DNA of 64,000 nt from Haemonchus contortus (GCA_000469685.2 LS997565.1:15993235-16057234), one strand, 5' to 3'. Positions 47,986-61,090 are shown, numbered from the stretch's first letter. The notes: generated by a model not told the origin, from the sequence alone. Numbers and translations: made by a program.

Positions 47986-50900
47986 AAAGGTAGTGTAGTG
48001 GCATGCGGCGCACTTCACACACGCCATGGTCAATAGTTAGAATCACGAATCGATATCCGGATAAGCTAAACAAGCCTTCCAACCCCTCGGTTGGTTAGCT
48101 GGAATCTTCTCATTGAACTTCCTCTTAAGGTTGGGGGCGAAAGGCATTGTATGAATGTCACTGGATATTATGTAGGTGCCCGTGATGCACCTGAATCCAC
48201 TGGTCCACTGGCATGCTCCAGGCGCCTTTCTAAAGTACAACAGCGGCAGGGAACATTTCATCTCCCCCCCCCCCCCTTCCCCCACCCCCCACCAACCACA
48301 AAATGGCGTCAGGATCTTGGCTGCACATATCTTATCTCGAACAGGACATTTTGAATTCGTAAAGTGCTTGCATAGCATAAACAATGTTTTAATTCGCTCA
48401 AATCGACTTGTTTTTCACTAATTCACTATGATTTATTGAAAGACAGAAAAAGTAGTGCGTGACGACCAATTCACATTAGCTACGTACCGGTAACAATTGG
48501 AAGTAATTGCTCATAATACGCTGAGAGGCTTGATCGAACGCTTGCGGATACCATAAGGCAAGTTTGTCATTCAATGGACAAAATGCTGTATCAAGATGGT
48601 AGAATCTGAAATCGTGAAGGCATTGAGATGATCTCAAATTTGGAATAAAAATGGATCATGTCATGTAAGGTTCAGAGAACTGCCAGTTGAGGTTTATACT
48701 TCAAAATCGCTATAAATTTGTCGTAAATAAAGCTCAACAGTATCGCAAAAGCTCCATCACCATGAGCTGAGCTAATGACTATCTTGAAATGCTATATGGA
48801 CCAGTTATCCAAAAATACTTTCCTTTTTAAAATGGAAGTTTAAAGGAATTCAAAAAATGAAAGCGTAGCGCATTTCAAATTATCGTAAATCGTTAGCAGA
48901 CGGAGTGGGCATTGAACTGGCTTCTACGCTCATTTTGAAGAAATCACGTTAATCCTAATCGGTCCCCCTGAATAAGGTGTCTGCATCTATGACAGCTTGA
49001 CAGCTATCTGATTGAGAGGCCTCCCAAATCCCGTTGCCGTTGAAGTTCTTCATCTTGAGGCCTTCATATTGAAGTCGAGCCGCTCATTGCAGCACACTAA
49101 TCAGATCCCGTTGAACCGATCTTGCCTGTCATCAACAAGTCGTACGGCTACAATTTTGAAAGTATCGCCGTTGGTTTGCAGTTTTTGTTGGATATCCGTC
49201 AGGGCGCGGGCGTCCGATCTCATGCCAATTCCTGCTATCAGCACTGTACCATTGCAACACCATAGAGCATCTCCAGTACCTTAAATGTGATTAAATTTTT
49301 TGTTGGGCTGGATGTAATCGGCCCATATTATATTGTTGAAATAGTTTTTAGCTTTATGATCTGGGAATCCGACCACTTCTCCCATTCTTAACTATACGAC
49401 TAAAAGTGGAGGAGTATTATTATTTTCCAAGTTTTCTGGGCTACTACTACATCTCTTAGTGGAATACTCAGTTGTGGGCACTGGAAGTTGCTCCAAAACC
49501 CGTTTTGTAGATAGACATATATGCAAAAGATGAGTCAAGAACGAGTATCACGATAAGTTGGAAACACTCATGCCTATTTTGCTGTCCAAAGCTGCGAGAC
49601 GATAACAGAGATTATGCATTTTTTTGTTCAAGGAACCCACCCTGTAGCCCTCCACCCTATCCCTTTGACTGGTAGCCAAATATGGCTATATTAGATGTCA
49701 AGAAAGACAAGAATTTCAACACATCAGCTTCACCCACACTATTTCGGTTTCCATTGGGAGACTATCATCAATGTCAGCAAAGTAATCCATATGATGACAG
49801 CGTCAGCGCGGAGCCGTTAACCAGAAGGTCATGTTTTAGGTTGAACACAAAAAAAGCATGACCAGAGCGGGAGGAAAGATTGTACCAAAGAAGGCAAAAG
49901 TCTACAGTTGGAAGGTCATGCAGTCATCCAACGAACTGGTGATGATTGCTGGAATAGAGTGGTTGGGATATAGCTACCTTGAAATGTCACAACATTGGAA
50001 GTATATACCGCTGTCCGAAGTCACTAGTGGAAACTAAATGATGACGACGGATTCGACGGGTATCGAATTGGTTACATCAAATTAATGTTTTAGGTTCCAC
50101 GTAATTCTGAAAAGCTAAATGATGGTGATGTCAATAATCGGCAGTATATCCGGATACACTTTGGCTTTCTTCTCTTTCTTTTCCCACATCACCTCCTCCC
50201 ACTAACTATGTCGAGCGTAAAAGCATATTGCAAGGTTCCGATGCGGGTTTTATTTGGACGAAACAGTTGCAACAAACGACTTCAGTTAAATTGATCAACG
50301 TCGAAGCCAAACTAGTAATGCTTGAAGGTGGCTTATGACTAAGCATCGCCCTCCTTGTCATGCAGATCCACGCCAAGGTCTATTTCGAGGTGCCTTTTGT
50401 ATACTACATCTAGCAGCACCAAGTGTGCTAGTACAAGCCAGAGCAAAAGTTAGGTTCCTACCTTCATGAGGAATAGCTTCGTTGAAGTAAGTGTTGAATC
50501 CGTTTTGCCGGAACCATTCATCGTTGATTTTCCATTCTGCTTTTCGCTCTTGGAGGGCGAAGTTTGCCAGATACACTTGCTTTCCTCTGACTATGGCTGC
50601 ATTGGCAGTGAACACGAGATCTGGTAAGTCCTTAGCGCTCTGAATGGGCAACAGAAATGCCGCTGTGACCTTCGGCTTCCCTCCCCAAAGACCGTCCTTT
50701 GATTTTCTCCCAAGCGCTAGGGCAAAAAAAGAAGCGCCTTCGAAAAATATGCCAAAAAAAAAGGTAGTAGAGGGGAGGGGAGGGGGGGGGGGGAGGGGTG
50801 GCACCACCCATCACAATGATAGTATATTTATCAAGAAATGAACTAGTGTTACGTGTTAATCCTTGTTATATTAACACTGAATGGAGACGAACAGGAGGAT

Positions 50901-53900
50901 GGGCTTGGTTATCTATGCGCTCTTATGCGGTTTTAGCTAGAGAGATGTAATTTTTCCTCCTTAGCTAAGCCTCAGGAGGGTAGGAGCCCTGGGTAAAATG
51001 ATTGTCCTCTGCGAAAAGCTGAAAAGCCGCCCATCCCGGACGGTTTCCGCCAGGGGATTGTAGTTCCCAGCGTTGGCTTCATTAGGTGACGAACGGGATG
51101 AACACGAGGACGGGTGAGGTGGGTGATATCATTACATCGTGCGAGAAGCTGGAATGGGTAACAATTGAGCATTAGATTGACTTTCTCCCCCCTCGTGAAG
51201 CTCAGGTAGAAATTACATTTTCCTTGTACAACACGGAATAACACGTTAACATGTAACGCCGTGTCAATTTCTTGTTATACCAGCACTGTTATGTGCCCGC
51301 CTCCCCCCCCCCCCCCCCCCCCAGCGGAAGTTGCACCCGAAAGCCCCACAAGACGGTTTCGATCGTTTCGTGAATGGGTGAAAGGCCGCTTTCATAGTTC
51401 GCTGGCCGGCGGAAAACGAATTAGTTCGTATGTAGGAAATCTAAGTCTGTTGCATTTTATTTTACAGTTCTGACCGTGCGAACTAATTCGTTTCACGTCC
51501 GTGCGCCCCAACGCGCTGGCCGGCCGGCGGACTATGAGACAGCCGAACAGTACCTCGAATTCTCGCTGGGACGCATTGTTTGCATCAGAGCACGGGCGAT
51601 TAGTCCCTTTAGGCTCATTCTTTTGAGATCTTTCCTCGCTAGAAGAAATGAGTCAGATTCCGTTCTGTCACTGGGAACAGTGATCGCCGGTTCGCTCATG
51701 TTAGGTTCTTTTTGAATGTTACCAACTACCGCTTGTTAAGGATGAACCTTAAAAATTGGTGCTAAGTGGGTTGGGGGGGGGGGGGGAGGCACGCGGCGCA
51801 GCACCTGCGCTCTCTCCAGCGAGATAGTAGTGGGCATGAGTCTGAACGGTGAGGTGTACTGATGTGTTTCGTGTTTCAGAACAAACTAACTCTTGGCGCA
51901 TGTTGATAAGCTTGCATATTATGATAGTCTTCTTCTGAGCCGATAAAACCTTTATTAAGAAGGAGAGGGGCTCTGTGGTGGGTGATATGGTTATCTCGTG
52001 CAAAAAACTGAGAGGAAGGAAACTGAGATTAAAGTTGAACGTCTAATTGGCTCACCCACCCCGGAGCCACCCCCCCCCCTTTTTCTAAAATTGGGTAAAA
52101 ATACACAGTTATAACAGAAAAAAAGCAATGAAACGTCCCTAAACACCGCTACCGGCCTGACTACTCTTCCTTCTCTACTATTGGGTTGTAACATAAGTTC
52201 GTAGAGTTTTGCGTTAGAGTTATTTTGCAACGACTTATTTCGTTTTTTTAGCAAAGTGTATACATTCATTCGAGAGAGCTCTTTCTCCTCTACAAAACTT
52301 TTTAAATTGTTTTTGGGATAATTTAATTGTTCGTCTTTTTTCGAGCTCAGAAATGGAATATCCAAGAAGAAAAAATCAGCATTTTCGACATCTGCTTTCC
52401 TTTGCTTTTCGTCGAGGTCAAAAAAGCAGCCGAAACAACACGAGACATATGCAATGTGTACGGGGAAGGTGTCTCAGGCGTGTCTACTGAAAGGTGTGGG
52501 TGGCCCCAGGAAAGGCGCCGAAGCCGAGAGTCAAGCAAGATCTTCACCCAAAAAAAAGGTCGTGATCTGCGTTTGGTGGGACTGGGTAGGCATGGTGCAC
52601 TAGGAAACTGCTCGAACGAAACACCACTGTCAACAAGGAGGTCTACATTGCCTAGCTGAACAGTGTCAATGAGGCTATCCGGCAGAAAAGACCCTATAGA
52701 CGAGGTCAAGTCATCTTGCTCCACGACAGCACCAGGCTCCATATTGCTCAAGTCGTCAAAACAGCACTCCGAGAGCTTGAATGGGAGGTTCTTCAGCATC
52801 CACCGCACTCTCCGAATCTTGCACCTGACGACTACCACCTTCTCCGCTCTATGTTGAACCAAATGAGGGGTGTTACCTTCGATGGCGAAGGGGATCTTAA
52901 AAACTGGCTCAACAAATTCCTCGACACCACAACGGCCGATTTCTGGCGAATCGGCATCAACAAATTGGTCAAAGATGGGAGGGAGGTCCTTTACAGTAAC
53001 GGAGGATACATCATTGGTTAATCTATTATTAGAATTATTGTTTTTTGGTCCAAATAAATCCCTGTGAAACAAACTCTACGAACTTATGTTACAACCCAAT
53101 ATTTCGCTGGAGACGGCCCAGGGTGCTGCGCCGCCTGCCGCGCCGCGTGCCCCCCTCCCCGCCAACCCACTTAGCACCTAAAAATCTTAGTTCTCTCCAT
53201 CAAAGTTTCGAAGAGCATTTTCAGGTGAGTTTCTTCCAAATATCTACTGCCATCATTCGTTTAATCCTTGCAGATAACATTTGTTTCTGTCATCGTGTGA
53301 CGAGTGTTAAGTTTTGAGGTAAGTTCATATTGGACATCCCTTACCATTATTCAATTAATCTTTGCAGATCTGTTTTTGTCTCATATCAGTTTCTGTCTCG
53401 TACTGTTTCTAACATCGTGTGACGAGTGTTGCGTTTTGAGGTCCCTTACCATTATTCAATTAATCTTTGCAGATCTGTTCCTGCCATCGTGTGACGCGTG
53501 TTGCATTTTAAGTGAGCTCATTTAGAATATCCATTACTATTTCTCAATTGAAATAAATTTTGTGAATCATATTTCGAGAGTAGGATGTGTTTTGATGTGT
53601 TTTTTTGTGTTACAACTTTTTTTTATCTCTCTTTTACTGTTTTTCTTTCGCTTTCCTTTTGCTTTCTACTTGCTGTTTTTGCTTTTTTTTGCTGAGTAGC
53701 TTTTTTCAGAATTTCTGAGCAATATCGGAGGAATGCTTCTTGTGTATGGATGATGAGGAAGTTAGACATAGGTAGCTATACCTTTTACATCTTTTCGATG
53801 GTCTGAGTACACCAAGAGACCGTTGGCCAACTTGAAACGCCTTAGAGCCGAGGCAAAAAAGAAAGGAGACTCAGAGAACAAGGAGATAATTACATGTGAG

Positions 53901-56685
53901 AACTGTGAGAAGGACTTCTCGCTGAGAAATTCTTTCCTCGTGCATGAACGACACTGCATACAGCTCGAAGCGGGCACTGTGACAAATATTCTCCGATGAA
54001 AAAGGTAAGAGTCCTCTCACCTTCACAGATCGAAAAATGGTATGCTCAGAATACTGTTCGAGTTCGCATGAAGCAAATGAGGGGTACCACCTAAGCAAGT
54101 TGGCATTTGACAACGACGACGATTTCGAGGTAATGAAGGGTGTACCGACAGAGTTCGTTAGACCAGTAAATTGTGACACTAGGAGTGGCTGAAAGCAGCA
54201 CAGGAATCATCTGTGACATCCTTTACGGCAAGAAGCAAAAAAATGGACGTGGGTGTGACACGAGTCTACTACATTCGCCATTAGTCAGTGACACTACCTT
54301 TGTCTGCATTATCGTCTGATATGGGACCGTCGGTCATTGCGCAGCGTTTATGAATGTGAGCCGTCGCAAAATAGCCCTGCATTTCAGTCAGTGATAAAGT
54401 TAGACGCTTTAGGCGAGATTCACTTCATGGACATTATCGAATACTGTCTTGCGCACATAGGACACGAGGCAGATCCTTCGCAACGATGGTTAGGCAAATC
54501 TGACGAAATATAATATTTGTGGCTGAATTACATCGTGAAGGACTCAATTATGAACAAGTCAAAGAGAAGATTAGGGAAAAATTCAGTCGCGAAGAAGGCT
54601 TCGGTGGGAGAGAAAACCGCCTATTTTTATAACGGCTAGCGATATAAGATTGGCTGACGTGCACTACAAAAAGAAACTGTTCTTTAATCACGCGCCACAT
54701 CTTTCAGAAAGACAGCTGAACGCATTGATCTTTTCCTTGGAGGACATGACTCGAATGACATCCTCTCACCCGAAAAGAACATCAATGAAAACAATATCAA
54801 CGACGGGTTTCGTTACTGTGCCTCCAGTATTGATGGCACGGGTGATGGATTTTGTTTGGATAAGGAGTGGCTTCACGGCAAACTATGTCTCTAAAGGCAT
54901 TGTACCTTTAGCCGAGCTTTCACTCAAGCGTATTGGAATTGATGACACATTCAACGTGTCTATGTATGAGCTCCGCCTTGCTACAATCATAGTAGCAGAC
55001 CACTGTGACCGTCGGAAACTCCAGCTGCACTTATGCTTAGCTTTAAGTACCAGTCAGTCAAATCTTTTGATGACAAACCGTACGAGTCGTTTGGCAGAAT
55101 GAGTAAAAATGAACTGGTCATTCTTTTCGACAACGTTAGAGAAGTGTGTTCATTTTTCTCGCCCAGCTTTATGAGCAACGACGCCTCATCGTTTTACAAT
55201 TTCGAAAAGTGGTTCCTGGTGCGTTCACACGAATTCTTCAAGCGTTCTACAAGGAAGAAAAGACCAAGGTTCTTCGTGGCAGGATTGAGCCCGCCCATTG
55301 GGTTAGTTTCAATTCGTAGTATTGCAGCAGCCCCTGATTGGCGAGTTCATGACGAGCGTCCGATTGTCAGCAAGTCATCCAGCGCTGTGATCTTCACAAA
55401 ATGATATGGAGACTGCCTTACCTTCCTACTGAAGGAAAATGAACAAGAAATGGTCAACTACATGCATCAAAACTGGTAAATTTCTCTGCATTCTGTCGAC
55501 TTTGTGCGAATATTCTTGTCATGACAGGACGCACAACATAGAGGATTGGAGCGCTCATCGCAGGAAAGGAGCGGTAATGAACACATCTATGATGCATGAA
55601 AGGTGGCACAATCGCCTCAAGAAAAAAGGAAACATCACAATGATAGTCTGAGAGGGAATTTTTTCTTTTTTCTATCTCTTCGCACGAGGTAATCATTTTA
55701 TCCATCCATGTGTTCCTCCCTAACTTAGGCCTAGTTTAAGAAACTACATTTCCTCGACTAGAACCGCTTAAAAGAGCACAGATAGTTGTTGAACGCCTTC
55801 CTCATCGTCTCTGATAATTAGGGGGATTCTAACGTCCCGTGAGCGTACAACACCGTTACCGCTCAGTACCCTCCCCCCCCCCCCCACACACCCGGGTCAC
55901 CTTAACTTTCCGTCGTATATATGACGGGTGCTTGGAGGCGCTTCAGAGTGTGTTCGGGTTACTGTATCACACATTACGGGACGATTAAATCGTCTTGTTC
56001 TCTGATACAGTGCTAATATCATAACAAGGATTAACACGTCAGACTGACTTCATTTCTTGATACACCTACCGTGGGATGGGTGCTCCCCACCCCATCCCCT
56101 AACTACATTTTCACCTGTTGTATTAACACTGTGCGACCAAGGATCATCTCTGCGCTATTATGCGGTTTTCTGGTGAAATGTAGTTTTCAACGTGTTTTGT
56201 CAAGAGATGATCACGGAGAAGGATGAAATGATCACCTCGTGCAGAGAGCTCGAAAGCGATTCAAAATTTAAATTTTTACGCCTTTTCTTCCAAAAATTGT
56301 GTAGTAACTACATTCCCCTTATACAACACGGAATAACTCCCAAAGCAATGTCAATTCTTTGTTATACTAACACTGTTATGTGAGCCTCCACCTCCCTCAA
56401 CTGCATTTCCAACTGAAAGCCCCTCTTATCACCTCTGTCGGCTCCATGACTTCGACAGTAGCACCACATTTTTCTATTGTATTCTTAAGTGTATTCCATT
56501 GTTCCATCGCTTTTTTCGTATCTACCGGATTCTTCATTTCCATCCATGGATTAATAGCGTATGAAACCTATAAACGTATTATAGATTGGATAACAATTAG
56601 CCTTAAGTAGATGTTTGTAGTTGTGACTCACCTTAAAGTATGTCGGTCTGCACATTAAAATACGACAAGCACCTTTTTCCAACAT
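46495..56685 (-). CDS. ddah: Dimethylarginine dimethylaminohydrolase-like enzyme (7 exons)
   Basis: Exons: 56685-56632, 56567-56433, 50639-50462, 49279-49126, 48605-48488, 47927-47835, 46596-46495; every junction keeps phase, giving 277 residues. The family hydrolyses asymmetric methylarginines to citrulline and methylamine in the cytosol, with a Cys-His catalytic pair. Seen: CRPTYFK then YAINPWM (residues 12-26), LPDLVFTANAAIV (68-80), HEGTGD (121-126; E122 is the likely acidic residue), FYHLDTAFCPL (175-185; H177 catalytic), and C-terminal SGGSAKCLTL (264-273; C270 nucleophile). Length matches the family. A TTTTTCATAG acceptor 9 bases upstream of the ATG suggests splice-leader addition. Intron 4 (49125-48606) starts with GCAAG, a GC-AG intron. 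Intron 2 is 5.8 kb and transposon-filled. There is no signal peptide, as expected. Related amidinotransferases are the alternative, but the motif set fits DDAH best. Confidence 0.9.
46855..47160 (+). repeat. tRNA-derived SINE, family 1, in DDAH intron 6
   Basis: GGAGGTGGTGTAAAAGCAAG, box B GGCTCGAATCCCGG and the GAGTGCGGGGCGCATCCC tail are present. The duplicate locus has only its first bases at 60349-60377. Confidence 0.88.
47990..48118 (+). repeat. tRNA-derived SINE, family 1, truncated
   Basis: GGTAGTGTAGTGGCATGCGG through the CAAGCCTTCCAACCCCTCGG block; the tail is absent. It begins exactly where the segmental duplication similarity ends. Confidence 0.7.
50835..51345 (+). repeat. Dispersed repeat pair, copy 1 (DDAH intron 2)
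   Basis: Shares CTTGTTATATTAACACTG, TATGCGGTTTTAGCT and ACAACACGGAATAAC blocks, and the GTTATGTG and AAAGCCCC end, with 56010-56420. It is bounded by long G and C runs (about 50788 and 51302-51322). No coding function was recognised. Confidence 0.65.
51302..51322 (+). repeat. Poly(C) tract of about 20 bases
   Basis: An uninterrupted C run within the dispersed repeat; G-quadruplex potential on the minus strand, the sense strand of the DDAH-like intron. Confidence 0.8.
51751..53190. repeat. Inverted-repeat element interrupted by a mariner
   Basis: GGTGCTAAGTGGGTTGG, a G-rich run and GGCACGCGGCGCAGCACC at 51757-51805 recur inverted at 53106-53180 ahead of TTAGCACCTAAAAA. The right copy directly abuts the mariner 3' end, so the mariner inserted next to it. 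Confidence 0.65.
52181..53099 (+). mobile_element. Mariner, third family, internally deleted (919 bp)
   Basis: Termini read TTGGGTTGTAACATAAGTTC and its complement, flanked by TA (52179-52180, 53100-53101). The plus strand at about 52715-53021 encodes the catalytic C-terminal part (LHDSTRLHIAQVVKTAL, HSPNLAPDDYHLLRSM, WLNKFLDT, SNGGYI). The N-terminal DNA-binding half is mostly missing and the upstream frame is broken. The HDN Asp context is altered to HDS. Non-autonomous. Confidence 0.9.
53742..55650 (+). mobile_element. Decayed MULE-like transposase with N-terminal zinc finger
   Basis: In changing frames: a C2H2 finger (CENCEKDF then SFLVHERHC, about 53895-53960), a cysteine-poor middle, ENRLFFITASDIRLADVHYK (about 54600-54665), IGIDDTFNVSMYELRLATII (about 54935-54995, with a candidate catalytic DD), FMSNDASSFYNFEKWF (about 55165-55215), and a tail with MNTSMMHERWHNRLKKK (about 55575-55625). 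The order resembles MULE-domain transposase proteins that are abundant in strongylid genomes. Several frameshifts and stops show it is inactive. It sits in DDAH-like intron 2 in antisense orientation. The assignment rests on remembered family patterns, so it is moderate. Confidence 0.6.
56010..56420 (+). repeat. Dispersed repeat pair, copy 2 (DDAH intron 2)
   Basis: Relative of 50835-51345. The right end reaches within 15 bp of DDAH-like exon 2. Confidence 0.65.
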
Positions 56686-57529
56686 ATTTGCCAACTATGA
56701 AAAAGACGACCACCGTTACGCAACACACTACGCAACACACACAGTGGAATGGTCTCTACTATTACAAATTCACGCTACACTCAGATAAGTGTTATCTCTA
56801 ACAGCGCAATGTAAGCACATTCAGTTTTAGCGAAAAAGCTTGCGTTAAGTGAATGGTCGTTTTATGGGTCGGTAATCATGGGTTTCTCATTCATCAGAAT
56901 TTTTTTCAGAAACATGGAAAAAAAGAGTTTTCCATACCGTTCTAGCTCCGCTCGTCTTCACATAGTCGCGAAAATTCGAATTCACTCTTGATTCCACTAA
57001 ATTCACGTTTGTCTTAATGATTAAAGAGCTTTTGTAGGGCATGGCAGAAACGAAGAAGTCGGAACATGCTTGAAAGCGCTCGTTGTCAAATTCCCCGAAA
57101 CGAAGGGGTGAACTTGCTTCATGATTCTAAACTATGTGTGTTTGTAGGAGTACAGAAGCTTTATGACTTGTTCAATAGTCGACCTAAACGAAGTTTTTCT
57201 GCGGTGTGGCTTCAAATATCAGTGTCCGTCAAATGTTGATAACGAAAATCACGTTCTCCTCTACAAGTTGGACTGGGGTCACAGTTCAAATTTGCATGGA
57301 TTGTGTGCTCCAGATACATTAATGATAATGCAGAAAATTCTGAAGTAGATTCATTCATTTCCACAATTTTATTGGTAATAAGCCATCGCGTCATGGAGTT
57401 TCGATTTCTACAATTACTATCCACAGTTGCACTCTGGAGAGCAATCCCACTCACTAAAATGCGCCATCATCAAGGGAAGTTTTGAGATAAGTTGCTGAGC
57501 ATCATCCTACTTTATATAACGTGCTAATG
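56686..57529. other. 5' flank of the DDAH-like gene
   Basis: The promoter is expected here, but no TATA box or other site stands out. Short ORFs at 57163-57485 show no domain. Confidence 0.4.
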
Positions 57530-57539
57530 TGTGTATGTG

Positions 57540-58106
<567 letters not shown>

Positions 58107-58512
58107 AACCGGAGATTCATAACTCCTGTCCCCGTAGACTTAAAGCGTTCAAACTTGGTAGGGATACTGGGGCGTCCGAGCACTTTTCGCACAAACCCCG
58201 CCCACGGGGGGCGGAGTTCGAGTAGAAATCCGTAACTCCCGTCCCAGTTGACCTAGAAAGTTCAAATTTTGAGGGAGTAGAAGACATCGGATTGTGGACA
58301 TCGATGATGTGTGACAGGACCGAACTTCACCCACAGGAGACGGGGTTTGCGCGAAAATTGTCGATTGGATCTTTAGGCTTTTAAAATTGGTAGAAGTACA
58401 GATGGCAGGATGGGAACACTTATGGTGGGTGGCAGAATCGGACTCCATCCACAGGAGACGGGGTTTCCCACTGGAGTAGAGGAGGCAGGATGGGAACACT
58501 GACAATGGAAGC
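58107..58512 (+). repeat. Minisatellite-like array next to the GT tract
   Basis: Three to four units with AACTCCTGTCCCCGTAGACT, AAACTTGGTAGGGATACTGG and GGCAGGATGGGAACACT blocks of the palindrome-arm array. Confidence 0.82.
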
Positions 58513-58929
58513 ACTGTTTCGCTTCGCTATCATATGTCATAGTATCATTCTTGGCAAAACCTATCCGACCGCTAGTAATCTTGGATTCCCATCTAATGGT
58601 ATACCTGTAGAGAAGGGAATCTTTGTCGATAAGGACATTTGATAATGGTATGGCTCGACAACATTTGTACGTACTATGCAGGGCTTCGGTTGTCTACCAG
58701 TTGAACCTTCAACAGGTCTTTATTTTTAAGATGAACAACAACACATCTGATTACGTCGTGCATGTCCTACTAGTCTTCTGTCAGACTTCGTGTTCCGAAA
58801 ATTATCCTTTGTTCTAAATAAGGGGGGGGGGGGGTAGAGGGTAGAGGGTTGGGGTCGATTTCCCCATTATCAATCCCTACCATAAAAGGGAGGGAAGCCC
58901 GGCGTTTGCATGGGCGGCCCGACTGGTAC
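58513..58929. other. Intergenic with a G tract
   Basis: A run of about 12 G near 58824-58835 followed by GTAGAGGGTAGAGGGTTGGGG. No gene seen. Confidence 0.5.
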
Positions 58930-59283
58930 TGAATATGACGTTCAGCGCGAGCAACGTTGTGGTGGCGGCGCCCTTCATAAGCTCTGACGAGAGCGAATTG
59001 AGTGGTTTCATATGAAAAACCGTCTCCGAACTAGAGGCTCCTTATAATAAAGTGCGATCGCCACTTGTCAGCGCATGGGATACCACCGCTATACCAACGG
59101 TTTCAAACAGTTACCCATAAAAAGAGTGGACAGAGGAATCGAATCGTCGGATTTATATCATCTACCTCACATGCAACATCTTGCTTGACAATGAAGCAAT
59201 CCTTTGTTCCTCTAGATTCAATTTGTTACTACGTCCTTCTAACAGAGGGCGGAAACTCTTGCTAGCACACAATATAACACATA

Positions 59284-59808
59284 CAGTAGCGCTCAAAAGT
59301 CTTCGGTGAAATGCTTTGACGCTTTTTCGTTCATAACTTTTTTCTTAGAAGACCGAATGACACGAAATTTGGATATGTTCAACTAGAGCATATTTCACCC
59401 TACCCAACCCTATTTCACAGCGAAGCTGCAATATCCACAGGTAGAGCAAGGTGTTTGTTGCGGTAGCACATTTTGCTAAAACTAAAGTTGTTGGTGTCTG
59501 CACTTATTCGCACCTTATGTGCGTTTTTCTCATCTATTGTGATCGGCGTTACCGCTCGTACACTTTTGACATGATAAAAAGGGAAGGGATTCCAGAAGGG
59601 CCATTATCTGTATTTTCAGTCGATTTTATATTCATGCTCTTAGAATATCTGGAACATGATCAAATTGCAGGTTAATAGTGGCAAATATTCACAATACACC
59701 CGCGCTTCAAATATAGAAATTTCGCTTGTTTAGATCCGGTAGGAAAGAAGTTACGACTGAAAAGTACGGCTGAGGAGCCGTTTCACCGAAGACTTTTGAG
59801 CGCTACTG
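59284..59808. mobile_element. 525 bp Tc1-type MITE
   Basis: Perfect 28 bp ends starting CAGTAGCGCTCAAAAGTCTT with the inverted copy at the other end, flanked by TA (59282-59283, 59809-59810). The paralogous site in unit A reads CACATACATCTTTATG without the insert (about 46208), a true empty site. It encodes no transposase; the ORF at 59451-59675 has no domain. Confidence 0.94.
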
Positions 59809-60377
59809 TACATCTTTATACGAGCGAGTTTTCATTTCATATGTTTCCATTATACTGGATGAAGGTTGAATGCATGGCGGGTTGAGATGTCTACAATTAG
59901 CGAAGCAGATGATGTTGAGTAGGAAATACACTTCAATTCCGGAGGCTATCAGATTCGCTTACAGTAAGTTTTCCATAATTCGCTTCAGTAAGATACATTC
60001 AAGCACAATTCTTCGTATGAAAAAGCTGTTAGTATGCAGAATGTAGAAAGATTGTTGTAGTATGCAGAAGAATGTTAGTCTGTGTAGGAAAGCTTTTCGT
60101 CTAACGATTTATGGATTCAATCGTAGTGTTAAACATTTCGCTGATCCACCGGACTTGAGAAATTCTGACATCGGAACGAAATGTACCTTGAAGCCATGGC
60201 GATCGAGAAGCTGAAATCATATGTCAATGAATGAAAAAGTATGGAAAGCAAAAATTTTTCGTAACGCTACTCTGAAGGGTCACCTCACTTACGGTGTTCG
60301 TTACGAAACCAAAATTTCTTTTTGAGTATTATCTGTGTCTTTTGAAGGACGGAGGAGGTGTGGGGGCAAGTGGCCTC

Positions 60378-61090
60378 AAAGGTCCGGTTCACGATAAAAA
60401 TGGCTACTGATTTTTTCCCTCATGAATACTCAGTGTCTCCCAAGGGCAATACAAAGGACTCTCTTGCGCCTAATAACTCGAAACTCAGAGCATAGTGGAA
60501 GCCCTGTTCCCGACTCGCGCGGCCTTCCCGCCCCTTAATCGATGTCGCGTCAGACGAGCGTCGAGGCGATACAGATTGCAATTGTTCGTTCTAGAAGCCA
60601 CACACGATCAGCTGTTCGCCGAATGATGAGCCGATGTTTTTCAACCATCCTTATCTCGTCTGTTGTTCTTTTTACTGGCGCGATCCCTTTTTTAAATTCC
60701 TACCCCAGGAAGCTGAGAGAGGTGAGCTATTTTGCTGTAACTAGGGTTTTTTCGCTCATGCTTGTTAGAGAATGAAATTTCGCTCACCTCAGTCAGTTAT
60801 TTGCACCAGGACCCAAACGTACGCAATGACCCACACTGCATATCTCGTCCAAACGCCTCCACCCCTTTTCCTCATTTGTCTGGTCTCATTCTCGCCCAGC
60901 CCCCTTTTTAACGATTTTCCGAAGCCTTTTTTCACTTTGAAAACACCGACTCACGCAGTTCCTCCGCCTTCATCGCACTATTTTCCACCTTACCTTCCAT
61001 TTTTCGTCATAATCTGGATTACCCATAATTACGTGGAAGCAGGTGGGAGCAAGGGTGGTATCTCATAAGCGGGATGGTTTCTCATAAGTG
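60378..61090. other. Insertion of unknown type inside a SINE stub
   Basis: About 0.7 kb absent from unit A at the matching place. It begins after GTGGGGGCAAGTGGC and ends before GTTCCAAGTCACCAG. Two plus-strand ORFs (60542-60775, 60772-61068) have no recognised domain. No terminal repeats were found. Confidence 0.6.
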
